This document shows positions 17,010 to 25,395 of a stretch of 64,000 nt of DNA, in pieces. This DNA is from Nonomuraea jabiensis (GTDB taxonomy: Bacteria > Actinomycetota > Actinomycetes > Streptosporangiales > Streptosporangiaceae): NCBI RefSeq assembly GCF_014204795.1, contig NZ_JACHMB010000001.1:7948501-8012500 (forward strand). Direction: 5' to 3'. The notes below the pieces were generated by a model. The model did not search any database. It worked only from the letters and a program-made list of their open reading frames with translations, and was not told the origin of the DNA. The number at the start of each line of letters is the position of its first letter. Within the stretch, counting starts at the first letter, position 1. The translations under genes and the position numbers were made by a program.

Positions 17010-17942
17010 TCACACGGTCCAGGGCGGGTTGGCGCCGGCGACCGAGCACGTCAGCGCCGCCACCCTCACCGCGAACTCGGCCGCCTCCACCGCCGTCCCG
17101 AGATCCAGGCCGTCCAGGCGGCCGCCCAGCAGGTCCTTGGCGGCGAGGCTGTGCAGGAGGCCCGCCGTGAAGGAGTCGCCCGCGCCGACCGTGTCCACCA
17201 CGTCCACCTGCGGCGCCGGCACCGACGCGCGCTCGCCGTCCAGGGAGACCAGCGCGCCCGCCGCGCCCCTCGTGACGACGATCAGCCGGGCGCCGGCGGC
17301 GTGCCAGGTGTCGCAGGCACGTTCCACCGGCACGCCGGGCAGCAGGAAGTCCAGGTCGTCCGCGCTGAGCTTGAGGATGTCGGTCCATTCGCACCAGCGC
17401 GACACCGGGTAGTCGGCCAGGGAGGCGAGGCTGGGGCGGACGTTCGGGTCGACCGAGATCGTGGCGCGCCCGGCGGCCTCCCGCGCGAACGCCTCCACCG
17501 CCGTCCGGCCCGGCTCCCTGGCCAGGGCGAGCGAGCCGGTGTGCAGGCAGGCGACCGGGCCGAGGCGGTCCAGGTCCAGCTCGTCCGCGGTCCACTGCCA
17601 GTCGGCGGTGCCGTCGGCGTAGAAGGTGTACTCGGCCTGGCCGCCGGCGTCGAGGGCGGCGACGGCGAGCGTGCTGGGCTCCCTGGCGTCGACGGAGGCC
17701 GACAGGTCCACGCCCGAGGAGGTGAGGTGGCGGCGGAACAGCTCGCCGAACACGTCGCCGGAGACGCGGCCGAGGAAGCGCGTGGGGGTGCCGAGCCGGG
17801 CCAGCGCCACCGCCGTGTTCGCGGGCCCGCCACCTGGCAGCACCCGCAACCCCAGCTCAATCGCCTCTCCACCGTTCTCGGCCGAGGCGGGGGAGAGGGT
17901 GGTGAAGCCGTCGGCGACGCACTCGCCCAGGACAGCGATCAT
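17010..17942 (-). CDS. PfkB family carbohydrate kinase, probable fructokinase
   Basis: This is a 310-residue ribokinase/PfkB-family sugar kinase that transfers phosphate from ATP to an imported sugar in the cytoplasm. Seen are the N-terminal substrate loop LPGGGPANTAVALARLG (residues 35-51) and the family signature DTVGAGDSF (250-258) with catalytic Asp256. It is divergent from a fructose-type ABC importer, with two LacI-type operators in the shared upstream region, so a fructokinase role with common control is the best guess. It is convergent with jetC with zero spacing. Other PfkB substrates (ribose, 2-keto sugars) cannot be ruled out. Confidence 0.86.
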   Translation of the reverse strand: MIAVLGECVADGFTTLSPASAENGGEAIELGLRVLPGGGPANTAVALARLGTPTRFLGRVSGDVFGELFRRHLTSSGVDLSASVDAREPSTLAVAALDAGGQAEYTFYADGTADWQWTADELDLDRLGPVACLHTGSLALAREPGRTAVEAFAREAAGRATISVDPNVRPSLASLADYPVSRWCEWTDILKLSADDLDFLLPGVPVERACDTWHAAGARLIVVTRGAAGALVSLDGERASVPAPQVDVVDTVGAGDSFTAGLLHSLAAKDLLGGRLDGLDLGTAVEAAEFAVRVAALTCSVAGANPPWTV

Positions 17943-17990
17943 CGGGCCTGCCTTTCAGGCACGTTGCCGATTTGTTACGGCATGGGGGCA

Positions 17991-18019
17991 TTGACGTTTC
18001 TCGAATGGGAGTCCATCAT
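17991..18019 (+). promoter_or_regulatory. Probable promoter of the fructose-type ABC operon
   Basis: A -35 element TTGACG is followed after 17 bases by CATCAT, which matches the -10 consensus at four of six positions. The predicted start lies near 18026, directly before the paired operators, so a bound LacI repressor would block the polymerase path. Confidence 0.4.
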
Positions 18020-18033
18020 CGCAGCACAGCGGA

Positions 18034-18063
18034 TGTCAACGTTGACATATGTCAACGATGACA
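18034..18063. promoter_or_regulatory. Two LacI-type palindromic operators
   Basis: TGTCAACGTTGACA is a perfect 14-base palindrome, and TGTCAACGATGACA, centred 16 bases away, differs from it at one base. They lie between the divergent kinase and substrate-binding protein genes, 27 bases before the latter. A LacI-family gene ends the same gene cluster, so it is the likely binder. Binding is inferred; the symmetry is seen directly. Confidence 0.75.
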
Positions 18064-18089
18064 TCGGGTCCCCCTGATAGGAACCGCCC

Positions 18090-19082
18090 ATGAATGCAAA
18101 GATTTCGGCCGGACTCCTGGTCACCGCCCTTCTCGTCACCGGATGTGGCGGTGGGGGCGGAGGCAGCGGGCAGAGCGCCTCCGCGACGCCCAAGGTCGGC
18201 CTCATCACCAAGACCGAGACGAACCCGTTCTTCGTGAAGATGAAGGAGGGCGCCCAGAAGTCGGCCCAGGCCAACGGCATGGAGCTGATGACCGCCGCCG
18301 GCAAGTTCGACGGCGACAACGCCTCCCAGATCACGGCCATCGAGAACATGGTCGCCGCCGGTGTGAAGGGCATCCTCATCACGCCGAGCGACACCAAGGC
18401 CATCGTGCCCGCCGTCAAGAAGGCCCGCGACGCCGGCGTGCTCGTCATCGCCCTGGACACGCCGACCGACCCGCAGGACGCCACGGACGCGCTGTTCGCC
18501 ACCGACAACCTCAAGGCCGGCGAGCTGATCGGCCAGTACGCCAAGGCCGCCATGGCCGGCAAGCCCGCCAAGATCGCCACCCTCGACCTGGCCCCCGGCA
18601 TCACCGTCGGCCAGCTCCGGCACGACGGCTTCCTGAAGGGGTACGGGATCGCGGAGGGCGACCCGTCCATCGTCTGCTCCCAGGACACCAGGGGCGACCA
18701 GGCCAAGGGCCAGACCGCCATGGAGAACTGCCTGCAGAAGGCCCCCGACATCAACCTCGTCTACACGATCAACGAGCCCGCGGCGCTGGGCGCGTACACG
18801 GCACTGAAGGCCAAGGGCCGCGAGAAGGACGTGCTGATCGTCTCCGTGGACGGCGGCTGCACCGGAACCAAGGCCGTGAAGTCCGGCGAGATCGCCGCCA
18901 CGAGCCAGCAGTACCCGCTGAAGATGGCCGAGGACGGCGTCAAGGCGGTCTCGGAGTTCGCCAAGACCGGCAAGAAGGCCTCCGGCTACACCGACACCGG
19001 CGTCACCCTGATCACCGACAAGTCCGTCTCCGGCGTCGAGGCCAAGGACACGGCCTTCGGCCTGGCGAACTGCTGGGGCTGA
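18090..19082 (+). CDS. Sugar ABC transporter substrate-binding lipoprotein (FrcB-like)
   Basis: This 330-residue protein captures a sugar outside the cell for import. It has a lipoprotein signal with lipobox LVTGC (Cys19), then a Gly-rich linker. The mature part is a periplasmic-binding-protein type I fold of the LacI/ribose-binding family, with VGLITKTETNPFFVKMKEGA at the N-lobe, DTPTDPQDA in the binding cleft and VSVDGG near the C-lobe. The sequence resembles FrcB fructose-binding proteins, which fits the divergent PfkB kinase. It is first in an operon with a permease and an ATPase (1-base gap, then an ATGA overlap), and a GATAGGA ribosome binding site precedes the ATG. Confidence 0.9.
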   Translation: MNAKISAGLLVTALLVTGCGGGGGGSGQSASATPKVGLITKTETNPFFVKMKEGAQKSAQANGMELMTAAGKFDGDNASQITAIENMVAAGVKGILITPSDTKAIVPAVKKARDAGVLVIALDTPTDPQDATDALFATDNLKAGELIGQYAKAAMAGKPAKIATLDLAPGITVGQLRHDGFLKGYGIAEGDPSIVCSQDTRGDQAKGQTAMENCLQKAPDINLVYTINEPAALGAYTALKAKGREKDVLIVSVDGGCTGTKAVKSGEIAATSQQYPLKMAEDGVKAVSEFAKTGKKASGYTDTGVTLITDKSVSGVEAKDTAFGLANCWG

Positions 19083-19083
19083 C

Positions 19084-20055
19084 ATGGCCGTCATGGAAGC
19101 GACGCTGCCGCGCCGCCTGATCTCGACGCCCGTCGCGGGCCCCCTGGCCGCGCTCGTCCTGGCCTGCGCGTTCTTCGCGCTCAGGACCGACCAGTTCCTC
19201 ACCGGCCCGAACTTCTCGCTGATCATCCAGCAGGTCATGGTGGTCGGCACGCTGGCCATCGGCCAGACGCTGATCATCCTGACCGCGGGCATCGACCTGT
19301 CCAACGGCGCGATCATGGCGTTCGGCGGCATCGTGATGACCAAGCTGGCCGTGGACAGCGGCCTGCCGCCGGTCGTCGCGATCGTCGCCGGGCTCGCCGT
19401 CTGCTCGCTGTTCGGTCTGGTCAACGGGTTGCTGGTGACGCGGATCTCGTTGCCGCCGTTCATCGTGACGCTCGGCATGCTGAACGTGGTCTTCGCCCTG
19501 ACCCACATCTACTCCAACGAGCAGACGGTCACGGACCTGCCGCCGGCGCTGACGTTCCTCGGCCAGACGTTCCAGGTCGGGCAGACGAACGTCACCTACG
19601 GCTCGCTGCTGACGATCCTGCTGTTCCTGCTGTTCGCGTACCTGCTCGGCTCCACGGCGTGGGGCCGCCACGTGTACGCGCTCGGCAACAGCCCCGAGGT
19701 GGCCCGCCTGACCGGCATCAGGACGCGCCGGCTGACCATCGGCGTCTACACGCTGGCCGGCTTCGTGTACGGCATCGCCGCCCTGCTGCTGGTCTCGCGC
19801 ACCGGAGTGGGCGACCCCCAGGCCGGCCAGACCGACAACCTGGACAGCATCACCGCGGTCGTCCTGGGCGGGACGAGCCTGTTCGGCGGCCGCGGCCTGG
19901 TGATCGGCACGCTGGTCGGAGCGCTCATCGTCGGGGTGTTCCGCAACGGGCTGCAGCTGATGGGCGTACCGTCGATCTATCAGACGCTCATCACCGGCAT
20001 CCTGGTGATCCTCGCCGTCGCCGTCGACCAGCTCTCCCGCAGGAGGAACCGATGA
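19084..20055 (+). CDS. Sugar ABC transporter permease (FrcC-like)
   Basis: This is the membrane permease of the fructose-type importer (323 residues). About eight to ten helices are visible, and the family motifs ILTAGIDLSNGAIMAF (about residues 61-76) and NSPEVARLTGIRTRR (about 200-214) mark it as a BPD_transp_2/RbsC-family protein. The GGTSLFGGRG stretch precedes the last helices. It begins one base after the binding-protein gene and overlaps the ATPase gene at its stop, so the three are cotranscribed and probably cotranslated. Confidence 0.92.
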   Translation: MAVMEATLPRRLISTPVAGPLAALVLACAFFALRTDQFLTGPNFSLIIQQVMVVGTLAIGQTLIILTAGIDLSNGAIMAFGGIVMTKLAVDSGLPPVVAIVAGLAVCSLFGLVNGLLVTRISLPPFIVTLGMLNVVFALTHIYSNEQTVTDLPPALTFLGQTFQVGQTNVTYGSLLTILLFLLFAYLLGSTAWGRHVYALGNSPEVARLTGIRTRRLTIGVYTLAGFVYGIAALLLVSRTGVGDPQAGQTDNLDSITAVVLGGTSLFGGRGLVIGTLVGALIVGVFRNGLQLMGVPSIYQTLITGILVILAVAVDQLSRRRNR

Positions 20056-20864
20056 CGACCCCCGTGCTCCAGGCCCGCGGCCTGGTGAAGCGGTACGGCC
20101 ACGTGACCGCGCTCGACGGCGCCGACTTCGACCTGATGCCCGGCGAGGTGCTCGCCGTCATCGGCGACAACGGCGCCGGCAAGACCAGCCTCATCAAGGC
20201 GCTCACGGGCGCGCTCCAGCCCGACACCGGCGAGATCCTGCTCGACGGCAAGCCGGTGCGCTTCCGCGACCCGCTGGAGGCGCGCCGGCAGGGCATCGAG
20301 ACCGTCTACCAGGACCTCGCGGTGGCGGCCTCGCTCGACATCGCCACGAACATGTTCCTCGGCCGCGAGATCCGCAAGCCCGGCATCCTCGGCAGCGTCT
20401 TCCGCATGCTCGACAAGAAGCGCATGCGCGAGGAGTCCGCCCGGCACATGGCCGAGCTCAAGATCGGGCTGCGCTCGCTCACCCAGCCGGTCGAGTCGCT
20501 GTCCGGCGGGCAGCGGCAGGGCGTGGCCGTGGCCAGGGCGGTGGCGTGGGCCACACACGTCGTGGTCATGGACGAGCCCACCGCCGCGCTCGGCGTCAAG
20601 GAGTCCGGCCAGGTGCTCGACATGATCAAGCGGGTCCGCGACGGGGGCACGCCGGTCGTGCTGATCAGCCACAACATGCCGCACGTGTTCGAGATCGCCG
20701 ACCGCATCCACGTCCAGCGCCTCGGCCGCCGGGTCGCCCAGATCAAGCCGGGCGACCACAGCATGGCCGAGGTGGTGGCCATCATGACCGGCGCACTCCA
20801 GGTCTCCGAAGGCAAGGCGGTGGTGGCGGACCAGGGCGCGGCGGAGGCCATCGGGTTGTCCTGA
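20052..20864 (+). CDS. Sugar ABC transporter ATP-binding protein (FrcA-like)
   Basis: This is a single-domain ATPase of 270 residues that powers the importer. Seen are Walker A GDNGAGKTS (about residues 38-46), the Q-loop in TVYQDLAVA, the signature LSGGQRQGVAVARA and Walker B VVMDEPTAAL, followed by the switch histidine in LISHNMPHVFE. A perfect AGGAGG ribosome binding site sits six bases before the ATG, which overlaps the permease stop. Being half the length of RbsA it must act as a homodimer, as FrcA does. This contrasts with the double-domain ATPase of the second sugar importer in this window. Confidence 0.93.
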   Translation: MTTPVLQARGLVKRYGHVTALDGADFDLMPGEVLAVIGDNGAGKTSLIKALTGALQPDTGEILLDGKPVRFRDPLEARRQGIETVYQDLAVAASLDIATNMFLGREIRKPGILGSVFRMLDKKRMREESARHMAELKIGLRSLTQPVESLSGGQRQGVAVARAVAWATHVVVMDEPTAALGVKESGQVLDMIKRVRDGGTPVVLISHNMPHVFEIADRIHVQRLGRRVAQIKPGDHSMAEVVAIMTGALQVSEGKAVVADQGAAEAIGLS

Positions 20865-20879
20865 TGAGCGGCCACTAAC

Positions 20880-21899
20880 ATGGGCGCAATGCGGCGTCCG
20901 ACGATGACAGATGTGGCGCGTGAGGTCGGCGTCACGGCGAAGACGGTCTCGCGGGTGCTCAACGACGACGGCCCGGTCGCCGTCGAGACCCGCGAGCGCG
21001 TCATGGAGGCCGTCAGGAAGCTGGGCTACCAGCCCAACCTGATGGCCCGCAACATGCGGGTCGGCGCGCGCGACGCCGCGATCGGCCTGGTCATCCCCGA
21101 GATGGGCAACCCGTTCTTCGGCACCGTCGCGGGCGGCATCGAGAGCGCCGTGCGCGCCCGCGGCCTCACCCTCATCGTCGGCAACTCCAGCGAGACCGCC
21201 GACCTGGAGCAGTCGCTGATCGCGACGTTCCTGGCCCGCCGGGTGAGCGCGCTCATGGTGGTCCCCTCGGCCACCAGCGACCACCGCCACCTGCGCAACG
21301 AACGCGTGGCGGGCCTGCCCATCGTCTTCCTCGACCGCCCGGCCGTCAGCCTGACCGCCGACAGCGTGGTCAGCGCCAACCGGGAGGGCGCCAGGGCCGG
21401 CGTCGCCCACCTGATCGCCCACGGCCACCGCAGGATCGGCTTCGTCGGCGACGTGCCCGCCGCCCTCTACACGCGCCGCGAACGCTTCCAGGGCTACCGC
21501 GACGCGCTCGAAGGCGCGGGGCTGCCGTTCGACCGGGCCCTGGTGGAGACCGGCCACGACCAGGAGGCCGCGGCGCGGGCCACGATGCGGCTGTTAGCCC
21601 TCGACGATCCGCCGACCGCCCTGTTCGCGGGCAACAACCTGGCCTCCACGGGCGCGGTGGTGGCGCTGTCGCGGGCCCGCCGCAAGGACGTGGCGCTGGT
21701 CGGCTTCGACGACCTGCCCCTGGCCGAGTGCCTGGACCCGCCGCTGACGGTCGTGGCCCAGGACCCGGCGCGGATGGGGGCCGCGGCGGCCGAGCTGGTG
21801 CTGGCGCGGCTGGACGGCGACCGCTCCAAGGCCCGCAGGACGCTGGTGCCCACCCGGCTGGTCGTCCGGGGTTCGGGCGAGCTGCCCGCTCCCAGGTAG
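20880..21899 (+). CDS. LacI family transcriptional regulator of the fructose-type cluster
   Basis: This is a 339-residue LacI/GalR-type repressor. An N-terminal helix-turn-helix, MTDVAREVGVTAKTVSRVLN (residues 9-28), and the hinge GYQPNLMARNMRVG are followed by a periplasmic-binding-protein-like sensor domain. It starts 15 bases after the ATPase gene and is the natural candidate to bind the two TGTCAACG palindromes upstream of the operon, responding to the imported sugar or its phosphate. Codon 239 (21594-21596) is TTA, so its synthesis may depend on the rare leucyl tRNA. No clear ribosome binding site is seen; an ATG three codons in is an alternative start. It is flush with the convergent SDR gene. 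Confidence 0.9.
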   Translation: MGAMRRPTMTDVAREVGVTAKTVSRVLNDDGPVAVETRERVMEAVRKLGYQPNLMARNMRVGARDAAIGLVIPEMGNPFFGTVAGGIESAVRARGLTLIVGNSSETADLEQSLIATFLARRVSALMVVPSATSDHRHLRNERVAGLPIVFLDRPAVSLTADSVVSANREGARAGVAHLIAHGHRRIGFVGDVPAALYTRRERFQGYRDALEGAGLPFDRALVETGHDQEAAARATMRLLALDDPPTALFAGNNLASTGAVVALSRARRKDVALVGFDDLPLAECLDPPLTVVAQDPARMGAAAAELVLARLDGDRSKARRTLVPTRLVVRGSGELPAPR

Positions 21900-22628
21900 T
21901 CAGCGGGGGTAGGCGCCGCCGTCCAGGCTGAGGACCTGGCTGGTCAGATAGCCGTTACGCAGGACGGCCAGGGCCAGGTCGGCGACCTCCTCCGGACGCC
22001 CGAAGCGGCCGACCGGGAGGTGGCTCGGGCTCGCCGTGACCGGGAGCATCGCGGTGTCCTCGATCAGGGCGGGGGCCAGGGCGTTGACGGTCACGCCGTG
22101 CGAGGCCACGCGGGCGGCCAGGAAGTGGAGCATGCCGTGCAGGGCCGCCTTGGACGCGGCATAGTGCGGGCCGACGATGCCGCCGGTGAAGGCCGCGATC
22201 GACGACATGAACAGCACCCGCCCGTACCCCCGCGCCGCCATCCCCGGCAGCGCCTGCTGCGCCAGCAGGAACGGCGCGCGCAGGTTGACCGCCATCGTGC
22301 GGTCCCACGTCACCGCGTCCACCGCCGTGTACTCCTGCTGGATGGCGTAGCCGGCGTTGGAGATCAGCAGGTCGACGGGGCCGAGCGCGTCGGCCGTGGC
22401 GCGCAGCAGGGCGACCGGGACCTGCGGGTCGGCCAGGTCGCCCGGCAGCGCGATCGCGTCCACGCCCGCGGCCCGCGCCCGCGCCACCAGGTCGTCGGCG
22501 TGCTCGGAGCGGGTGCCGTACGTGAAGGCGGTCCTGACTCCCGCGGCGATGAGGCGGCGTCCGATCGCCTGCCCGATGCCGCCCGACGCGCCGGTCAGCA
22601 GGGCCACGCGGCCAGTGAGTTGGGTCAT
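21900..22628 (-). CDS. Short-chain dehydrogenase/reductase
   Basis: This is a 242-residue classical SDR that uses NAD(P)H to reduce or oxidise a carbonyl/alcohol pair. Seen are the nucleotide-binding TGASGGIG (residues 12-19), NAG at 91-93, the catalytic Ser near 142, and Tyr156/Lys160 in YAASK. The C-terminal loop ends LSLDGGAYPR, as in FabG-like members. The internal ATG is preferred over a start 13 codons upstream because it begins the conserved fold directly. It is convergent with the LacI gene with zero spacing and divergent from the GDPD gene; the substrate is unknown. Confidence 0.88.
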   Translation of the reverse strand: MTQLTGRVALLTGASGGIGQAIGRRLIAAGVRTAFTYGTRSEHADDLVARARAAGVDAIALPGDLADPQVPVALLRATADALGPVDLLISNAGYAIQQEYTAVDAVTWDRTMAVNLRAPFLLAQQALPGMAARGYGRVLFMSSIAAFTGGIVGPHYAASKAALHGMLHFLAARVASHGVTVNALAPALIEDTAMLPVTASPSHLPVGRFGRPEEVADLALAVLRNGYLTSQVLSLDGGAYPR

Positions 22629-22750
22629 GTCACCCAATCTTCCCCGTGATACAGACGTTGACGACACGTTCGAATGGGGCGTTTCCGTACGTCTTCCACT
22701 GTGTGCTCACGCGTAACTCGCGGTCCACCTGGGCGGTCTACGGTGCGCGC

Positions 22751-23845
22751 ATGAGAATGCGCAGGTTACTCGCGAGTGTGCTGGCCGGAGTCGTCGCAGG
22801 CGGTACGGTCGCCGTCGTGCTGACCCAGACGACTCCCGCCACGGCCGACCGCCGCGGCCACGCACCCATCGTGATCGGTCACCGGGGCGCGAGCGCCCAC
22901 CGGCCCGAGCACACGCTCCTGTCGTACGAGACCGCCATCGCCATGGGCGCCGACTACATCGAGCCCGACCTCGTCTCGACCAAGGACCACGTGCTGGTCG
23001 CCAGGCACGAGAACGAGATCTCCGGCACGACGGACGTGTCCGCGCACCCGGAGTTCGCCGACCGGCGCACCACCAAGACCGTCGACGGCCGGCCGATCAC
23101 CGGCTGGTTCACCGAGGACTTCACACTGGCCGAGCTGAAGACGCTGCGCGCCAAGGAGCGCGTCCCCGACCTGCGGCCGGACAACACCGCGTTCGACGGG
23201 CTGCCGGAGATCCCGACGTTCGAGGAGGTCGTGAAGCTGGCGCAGCAGCACGGCGTCGGCGTCTACCCCGAGACCAAGCACCCGACGTACTTCGACTCCA
23301 TCGGCCTGTCGCTGGAGGAGCCGCTGCTCGACGTGCTCAACCGGTATCGGGTGCGCAAGGCGTACATCCAGTCCTTCGAGACCGCGAACCTGCGTGAGCT
23401 GCGCGCCAAGACCCGCCTGCCGCTGATCCAGCTGATCACGTTCGGGGGCGCGCCGTACGACTGGGTCGCCTCCGGGAGCACCCGCACGTACGACGACATG
23501 GTCAAGCCGGACGGGCTGCGCGAGGTGGCCTCGTACGCGAACGGGATCGGGGTGGACACGCGGCGCGTGGTACCCCAGGACGCCTCGGGCAGGACCCTCG
23601 AGCCCACCACGCTGATCGCCGACGCCCACCGCCGCCGCCTGGACGTGCACGTCTGGACGGTACGGAACGAGAACTCGCAGCTGCCCGCCGACTACCGGCT
23701 CGGCAACCCGGCCAGCCCCGTCTACCCCCGGGCCACCGGGAACGTGATGGGGTGGCTGTCGAAGCTGGTCGACCTGGGCATCGACGGCGCCTTCTGCGAC
23801 GACCCCGCCATGGGCAGGGCCGTGGTGAGCGGGCGGCAGGCGTAG
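22751..23845 (+). CDS. Secreted glycerophosphodiester phosphodiesterase (GlpQ type)
   Basis: This exported 364-residue phosphodiesterase hydrolyses glycerophosphodiesters, for instance deacylated phospholipids or teichoic-acid-like polymers, to glycerol 3-phosphate and an alcohol. An N-terminal signal sequence covers about residues 1-35. The catalytic HRGAS and RPEHT histidines follow, with the metal-binding glutamate/aspartate pair in YIEPDLVSTKDHVLV. The long insertion containing GLPEIPTFEEVVKLA is typical of GlpQ-type TIM-barrel enzymes. The ATG before the signal peptide is chosen over an in-frame start 35 codons upstream that overlaps the divergent SDR gene. Codon 6 (22766-22768) is TTA. 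Confidence 0.9.
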   Translation: MRMRRLLASVLAGVVAGGTVAVVLTQTTPATADRRGHAPIVIGHRGASAHRPEHTLLSYETAIAMGADYIEPDLVSTKDHVLVARHENEISGTTDVSAHPEFADRRTTKTVDGRPITGWFTEDFTLAELKTLRAKERVPDLRPDNTAFDGLPEIPTFEEVVKLAQQHGVGVYPETKHPTYFDSIGLSLEEPLLDVLNRYRVRKAYIQSFETANLRELRAKTRLPLIQLITFGGAPYDWVASGSTRTYDDMVKPDGLREVASYANGIGVDTRRVVPQDASGRTLEPTTLIADAHRRRLDVHVWTVRNENSQLPADYRLGNPASPVYPRATGNVMGWLSKLVDLGIDGAFCDDPAMGRAVVSGRQA

Positions 23846-23902
23846 GGACGCGTCGGCGTCGGTTTCCCTATTCCCCACCGGATCAGTGGGTACATTGGTC
23901 CG

Positions 23903-25303
23903 GTGAGGAACGACCAGCACGGCCTGGCGATGACCGGGGCCGGCGCCGCCGCGGCGCGGCACTACGACCGCGCGATCGACGAACTGCTGCACCTGCGGGT
24001 CGAGGTCGCCACCGAGACCAGGGCGGCGCTGGCCGAGTCGCCCGACTTCCCGATGGGCAACGTCCTGAGCGCGTACCTCGGGCTGCTCACCACCGAGGCG
24101 GACGACGCGCGCAAGGCGCGGGCGCGGTTCGGGGCGTTCCGGGACAGGATCGACGAGTCGTCGCTGCTGCCCCGCGAGCGCGCCCACGTGGCGGCCGTGC
24201 AGGCGCTGCTCGACGGCGACTGGCTGACGTGCGGGCGGCTGCTCGGCGAGATCACCGTGGAGCACCCGCGCGACGCCCTGGCGCTGGCGGCCGGGCACCA
24301 GGTCGACTTCTTCACCGGCGACGCCCGCTCGCTGCGCGACCGGATCGGCGGGGCCCTGAACGCCTGGCGGGAGGACGACCCGCACTTCGGCCACGTGCTG
24401 GGAATGTACGCCTTCGGCCTGGAGGAGGCGGGGCACTACGACCGGTCGGAGGAGGCCGGGCTGCGGGCGGTCGAGCTGAACGCGCGCGACGTGTGGGGCA
24501 TTCACGCGGTCGTGCACACCTATGAGATGCAGGGGCGCTTCGGGGAGGGGCTGCGTTACTTCGACGCGCGGCTACCGGACTGGTCCACCGGAACGTTCTT
24601 CAACATCCACAACTGGTGGCACTACTGCCTGTACGCGCTGGAGTCGGGTGACGAGGCGCGGGTGCTGGCGATCTACGACTCGGTGCTCGCGGGCGGGGAG
24701 ACCTGCATGGAGCTGCTGGACGCCGCCGCCCTGCTCTGGCGGCTCCACCTGGAGGGCTCCGACCAGCACGAGCGCTGGCGCGCCCTGGCCGACGCGTGGC
24801 CGGTCAGGGTGGCCGAGCCGTTCTACGCCTTCAACGACATGCACGCGGTCATGTCGTACGTGGGCGCCGGGCGGATCGGGGAGGCGGAGAAGCTGATCGC
24901 GACGCGCGAGGCGTACGTGCTGGAGCCGCGTCCGGGCGTGACCAACCGGGACATGACGCTCCGGGTGGGCCTGCCGGTGTGCCGCTCGCTGGTGGCCTTC
25001 GGGCGGGGCGACTACGACGCGGTCGTGGACCTGCTCTATCCGATCAGGCACCGCGTGAACGAGTTCGGTGGCAGCCACGCGCAGCGGGACGCCGTGCAGA
25101 AGACCCTGCTGGAGGCGGCGCTGCGGGCGGGGCGGCGGGACATCGCGCGGGTGCTGGTGAGCGAGCGCGTCAGCGTCCGGCCGTGCAGCCCGTACAACTG
25201 GCTCAAGCAGGCCGCCCTCGCCGACGAGCTGGGCGAGCGGGGCGCCGCGGCGGCCGCCCGCCTGCGCGCCGACGAACTGGCCCGAACCGGCGGCCGCCCC
25301 TAG
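23903..25303 (+). CDS. TTC38-like tetratricopeptide repeat protein
   Basis: This is a 466-residue all-helical protein of the TTC38 (tetratricopeptide repeat domain 38) family, which is found in animals and many bacteria and has no assigned reaction. Family stretches are HVLGMYAFGLEEAGHYDRSEEAG (about residues 165-187), WGIHAVVHTYEMQGRFGEG, FNIHNWWHYCLYALE, and FNDMHAVMSYVGAGR. There is no signal peptide, so it is probably cytosolic. A TACATT hexamer ends six bases before the GTG, suggesting a leaderless message. Flanking genes (GDPD, PIG-L deacetylase) give no clear functional hint. Confidence 0.8.
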   Translation: MRNDQHGLAMTGAGAAAARHYDRAIDELLHLRVEVATETRAALAESPDFPMGNVLSAYLGLLTTEADDARKARARFGAFRDRIDESSLLPRERAHVAAVQALLDGDWLTCGRLLGEITVEHPRDALALAAGHQVDFFTGDARSLRDRIGGALNAWREDDPHFGHVLGMYAFGLEEAGHYDRSEEAGLRAVELNARDVWGIHAVVHTYEMQGRFGEGLRYFDARLPDWSTGTFFNIHNWWHYCLYALESGDEARVLAIYDSVLAGGETCMELLDAAALLWRLHLEGSDQHERWRALADAWPVRVAEPFYAFNDMHAVMSYVGAGRIGEAEKLIATREAYVLEPRPGVTNRDMTLRVGLPVCRSLVAFGRGDYDAVVDLLYPIRHRVNEFGGSHAQRDAVQKTLLEAALRAGRRDIARVLVSERVSVRPCSPYNWLKQAALADELGERGAAAAARLRADELARTGGRP

Positions 25304-25395
25304 CCCTGGCCCTTGCGGCCGGTTGTAGCTCTGGGACGGCGGCCGTGCGGTCCTGGCCCTGGAACTGTCGGGGTCGGCGGGTAGTGTTTGCCGCC

